Below, piece by piece: positions 60,600 through 64,000 of a stretch of DNA of 64,000 bases. The translations under genes and the position numbers were made by a program. The stretch covers positions 1,039,740-1,103,739 of the forward strand of contig JAKZHN010000013.1 in assembly GCA_037179335.1 (NCBI GenBank), in the 5' to 3' direction. Each line of letters begins with the position of its first letter. Within the stretch, counting starts at the first letter, position 1. The notes under the pieces were generated by a model, which was not told where the DNA came from, made no database searches, and saw nothing but the letters and a program-made list of their open reading frames with translations. Source of the DNA: Cyclaneusma minus (taxonomy: Eukaryota > Ascomycota > Leotiomycetes > Marthamycetales > Marthamycetaceae).

Positions 60600-63300
60600 A
60601 ATTTTTATAATAGCGTATGCTTGCTATATTATATTTTAGTTTTATTTTTGTATATTAATTTTTTTTTATAAATTATATAAAAAATTAATGCTAATTTATA
60701 AATAATACCCGTATATTATAAAAAAATGGTTTTTTTTAGTTTTTTTTTGCTTTGCATTATTATAGGCAGATTTTGCTATAGCCAATTATATTGCCCAATT
60801 TGGTTTTTTATTATTATAATAATATTATATATAGGCCTTTAAAATCTGGTTTATTTATTTTATTTACCCATTTATTTAAAAATAAAATATAATGCTATAT
60901 TTGTATATTATATAAAATTTCTAATAAAAGGCTTTTTATAATATATTGGTAAATATAAAGCTACAATTAAATATAATAATTTTAGGGATTTTTATAAAAC
61001 AAATAAGTTTATTAAAAATAATTTTATTAAAAATTGCGTATTAATATTTTTAATTATATATATAAACCGCATAGCTTTAATATAGCAGTTTACCATTACC
61101 AAAATAATATTATATATTTTGCTTATATATTATAATTTGGGCAAGCTTATAATAAAATTTTATAATAAATATATTTATAATTTATTCGCTAGGGGCAAAG
61201 GCTATAATTAATTATAAAATATATATTAGGAGATTTTATTTTGCTAGTAAATATAGCAATTATATATATAATTCCGTATTTTTGCTTTTATACCTGGCTA
61301 ATAATACTTATAATAAATTAAAATTAATATTTGGTTTATTTTAAAATGGCTTACCAATTTGCTATTATAATAAATATATAAAAGTTTATTATATAATATA
61401 TTTATTGCAAAAATATATAATTTGGTTTTTTTATATAATATACCATTTTGAAATTGCTATTATTTGTCTTTATATAATACAAATTATTTTTATATTTTTG
61501 CTATATATTTATTATGTTTTTAAGCCTTAAATATAATTATAAAGCTTGCCTTAATTATTTCGGCTTTTGGGTTTTTATAGCTTAAATAAAATATAGCTTT
61601 TTGCTTAAAACTTTAAATTTATAATGCATAAATAGAATATACAATATTACTTTCCCGGCTTAATAATTTTAATTAAAATATAATTAAATAAATAGCAAAG
61701 CTTTTGCTATATAATAGGTAAAAACCTTTTTAATAGTTTTAATTAAGTATTTTTTATTATTCTTTTATAATTTGGCCTATAAAATAAAAAATTAGCGGGG
61801 TTTCTAATTTTTGCAATATATTAAATATTAAAATTATAAAATTCTAATTGTATAGCCTATTTTACTTAATATTTATTAAGTGTTTTTATATTTATAAAAT
61901 AATGTAAATTATGATAATTTAAAAGCATTTAAATTTTATAATATATGCATTTAATATACTACCTTTAATACTAAATTTGTTTATAATTATAAGCAGTTTA
62001 ATATTATATATTTAATATATTAATTTTGTACTAATTAACTTGCAAAATGAAAAGGCTATTAAATGCCAATAATATTGTATTAAATTATTTAAGTTTTCAA
62101 ATTGTTTTAAAATTCCTAATATTGCAAATTTAAAAGCATTATATACAATTTGCAAATATTTTATAAAATTAAAGTATTGCAATATTGGCCTATTTGTAAA
62201 TATATTTTTAATGCGTTAAAAGGCCTTTTATATTTTTAAAAGCTATTTAAATAAGCCTTTTTATTATTATTTATATTATTTATAAGCAAATTAGTTATAA
62301 ATAGCACGATTTTACTATATTTTAAAATAAACCGCTTATAAAAATTGGCTTATTTTAAAAATAATTGCAATTTTATATATATAATTGGTATAGGCCATTT
62401 TTAAATAATGCGCGTTTTTTCCGGTTTATATATATATTATATTTTTTTATTATAAAGCCTAAAAATAAAACCGTATTTATTCCGAATTTATATTTGCTTT
62501 TTTTTATAAAAAGAATATTTTTATAGCTTTTTAAATACGGCTTTTATATATTTATTATATTTATTGGGGTTTTTAAATAAATTAAAATATTATTAAAATG
62601 AAGTATTATAATAACGTTTAAAAACTCTCTAAATGCTATATGTATATAGGCTTGAAATATAATCAACGCATTTGCCAATTTAAATGGCATTATTAAGTAT
62701 TTCAAATGGCTATATTTTATATAAAATACCTTTTTTTATATATATATAGATTTTGTGGTACATATTTTTAAAATCCAGCTTAATAAAATTTTTGGCTTTT
62801 TTTAATTTAGCTAGGAATTTATTAATTAAAATAAATAAATAGCGATTTTTAATAAAATATTATTTAATTTTCTATAATTAATATATAGGCGTAAGCCACC
62901 ATTTCTTTTAAATATAAATAATATGAAAGCTTTTGCTAAGCTTTTTACTTTATAAAATTAGCCTTTTACTAGCGCGTTATTAAAATATTTCTTTAATATA
63001 ATTAGCTGTTTCTTAAATAGCTTATAAATAAATTAATAAGGTAAATTTGCCTTGATTTTTATAATATAATTTTAATTGAAATATATAAATAATATACCAG
63101 CTTTTATTGTATTAAAAATATTATTAAAATAGCTTAGTTTTTTAAATTTTTTGTATTTTAATTTTTTGCTTTAATTTTAATGCTTGGTAATTTACAGCCT
63201 TAAAAATATATTAAAATCCAGTTTTCTTTTATTAAAACTTTAATATTTTGCCCAATATATATATAATAGGGTTTTTCTTTAAATTCATAATCTTTTTTAT
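60600..63300 (-). mobile_element. RIP-decayed Ty3/gypsy retrotransposon pol (RT, RNase H, integrase)
   Basis: Reading the minus strand through stops and frameshifts gives the ordered pol domains of a Ty3/gypsy LTR element. The RT start equivalent of F-V-K-K-K-D-G-G-L-R is KKWWLTPIY (about 62900). LDFKNMYHKIYI follows, and the YLDD box appears as HFNNILIY (62586-62600). The RT/RNase H linker appears as ANFYKRFI with KYSKI (about 62310-62365). The integrase shows a decayed zinc-finger end NCYIY before PLPL (about 61190-61260), NFIISLPK, YNIILVMVNCY (about 61080-61130) and AYNNAKQ followed by HFFIIYGYY (about 60690-60768). Both RT aspartates have become Asn by G-to-A changes (C-to-T at CpA on the other strand). 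gag, protease and LTRs were not recognised; the 5' side would lie within the last about 570 bp before the telomere, too little for a complete gag. Confidence 0.85.
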
Positions 63301-63692
63301 AAAGGACAGCTTTTTATTTATTTTATTAAATGCTATTTTATATAATTTAATATTATCTTTCTAGCTTTTATATATATGGTATTTTATATATAATCTTTTA
63401 TTTATTATATTTAAAATCTAAACTATTGCGCCTAGCTGTTTTAATTTATTTTGCTCATTTTAAGCAATAATTTTATATTTAATTTGGCATTTATAAATAA
63501 AGCTGGCCTTAGCCTAATTATAATATTTATTGCCTGTTTATTTAAGCTAAGACATATTTAAAAGCAAATTATATAAATATGCAAATATTTTATATATTTA
63601 GACACTTTGGTTTTTTATATTACCCTTACTATTAAAAAGTGTAATAAAAATTTTATACTATTATTTAATTTTTATTTAATTTTTATTAAGAG

Positions 63693-63735
63693 AGCGAATT
63701 TATAAATATTATATATATATATTACCAAATTCGCT
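63693..63735. repeat. inverted repeat near the telomere
   Basis: AGCGAATTT at 63693-63701 and AAATTCGCT at 63727-63735 are perfect inverted copies around an AT-only loop, a possible hairpin. It lies at the border between the decayed element and the A-rich pre-telomeric sequence. Confidence 0.55.
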
Positions 63736-63794
63736 ATCCAAAGCCCTAATCGCAAAACTAACCAGCGCATTAGAAACTAGGGGTAAAATGCGGG

Positions 63795-63876
63795 AAAAAA
63801 AAAAAACAAAAAAAAAACAAAACACAAAATAAATAACAAAACACAAAATAAATAAAAAAAACATATAAAATCAAAA
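63795..63876. repeat. A-rich pre-telomeric tract with short tandem repeat
   Basis: Purine-rich A tract with interspersed C, containing two adjacent copies of AACAAAACACAAAATAAAT (about 63815-63855) just inside the telomere. No coding potential. Confidence 0.6.
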
Positions 63877-64000
63877 TAGGGTTAGGGTTAGGGTTAGGGT
63901 TAGGGTTAGGGTTAGGGTTAGGGTTAGGGTTAGGGTTAGGGTTAGGGTTAGGGTTAGGGTTAGGGTTAGGGTTAGGGTTAGGGTTAGGGTTAGGGTTAGG
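63877..64000 (+). repeat. telomere, (TTAGGG)n
   Basis: About 20 uninterrupted perfect TTAGGG units reading 5' to 3' towards the end of the window, the G-rich strand orientation expected at a right chromosome end. The tract reaches the last base, so its true length is not known. TTAGGG is the standard telomere unit of filamentous ascomycetes. Confidence 0.98.

Larger units (their letters stand above)
49990..63876. other. AT-rich subtelomeric isochore, RIP-like, no intact gene
   Basis: Nearly 14 kb made almost entirely of A and T, with long TTTAAT/ATATAT runs and frequent TpA. G and C are kept mainly in GGC, GCC and GC steps. ORFs longer than about 75 codons are rare and hydrophobic by composition (for example 56142-56471 plus) and are not regarded as genes. 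Such blocks in filamentous ascomycetes are usually transposons destroyed by RIP. A retrotransposon pol could be recognised in the distal part (separate entry); the rest (about 50.0-60.6 kb) is too decayed to identify by eye. A somewhat GC-richer island lies at about 57.83-58.25 kb. Confidence 0.85.

Overview
The window is the right-hand end of a chromosome (or telomere-capped contig) from a filamentous ascomycete (Pezizomycotina). The reasons are: short introns (45-95 nt in most genes) with GTRNGT donors; clearly recognisable fungal orthologues (an ATR/Mec1/UvsB-type kinase, COX16, TRAPPII Trs130, PEX6); a terminal (TTAGGG)n tract reading outward at 63877-64000; and a 14-kb subtelomeric block of extremely AT-rich DNA with decayed retrotransposon sequence typical of repeat-induced point mutation (RIP). 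The class (Dothideomycetes, Leotiomycetes, etc.) cannot be fixed from the sequence alone.

Layout. 0.3-3 kb: a small Cys-rich gene (+) and a multi-pass membrane protein (-). 3.5-17.8 kb: a dense housekeeping block with the 12-exon ATR-family checkpoint kinase (-), divergent COX16 (+) and TRS130 (+). 17.8-31 kb: gene-poor accessory DNA holding a Ser/Thr-rich GPI-anchor-type surface protein (-), a 99-residue secreted 12-cysteine protein built from a duplicated six-cysteine module (-), an HPP-family membrane protein (-) and a desert of about 6 kb. 31-44.9 kb: a large transcription factor combining a Zn2Cys6-like cluster, a TALE homeodomain, C2H2 fingers and five CENP-B/Tc5-HTH-like repeats (+); a doubtful ORF (-); a membrane-anchored steryl-ester/lipid hydrolase (-) divergent from PEX6 (+); and a zinc-ribbon-like nuclear-looking protein (-). 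46.6-49.4 kb: a secreted GH3 beta-glucosidase (+) whose 373-nt second intron carries a compact GC-rich terminal-inverted-repeat element. 50-63.9 kb: an AT isochore without intact genes. On its minus strand at about 60.6-63.3 kb, reading through stops and frameshifts shows a Ty3/gypsy pol (RT, RNase H, integrase) whose RT aspartates have become asparagines.

Gene models were assembled by hand from splice sites. For every multi-exon gene given exon coordinates below, the summed exon length is a multiple of three. The cell-biology themes (DNA-damage checkpoint, respiratory-chain assembly, late-Golgi trafficking, peroxisome import, lipid-ester hydrolysis) are ordinary housekeeping and are not a cluster. 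The unusual material is the multi-domain transcription factor, the duplicated Cys-rich secreted protein, the TIR element inside the GH3 intron, and the RIP-decayed subtelomere.
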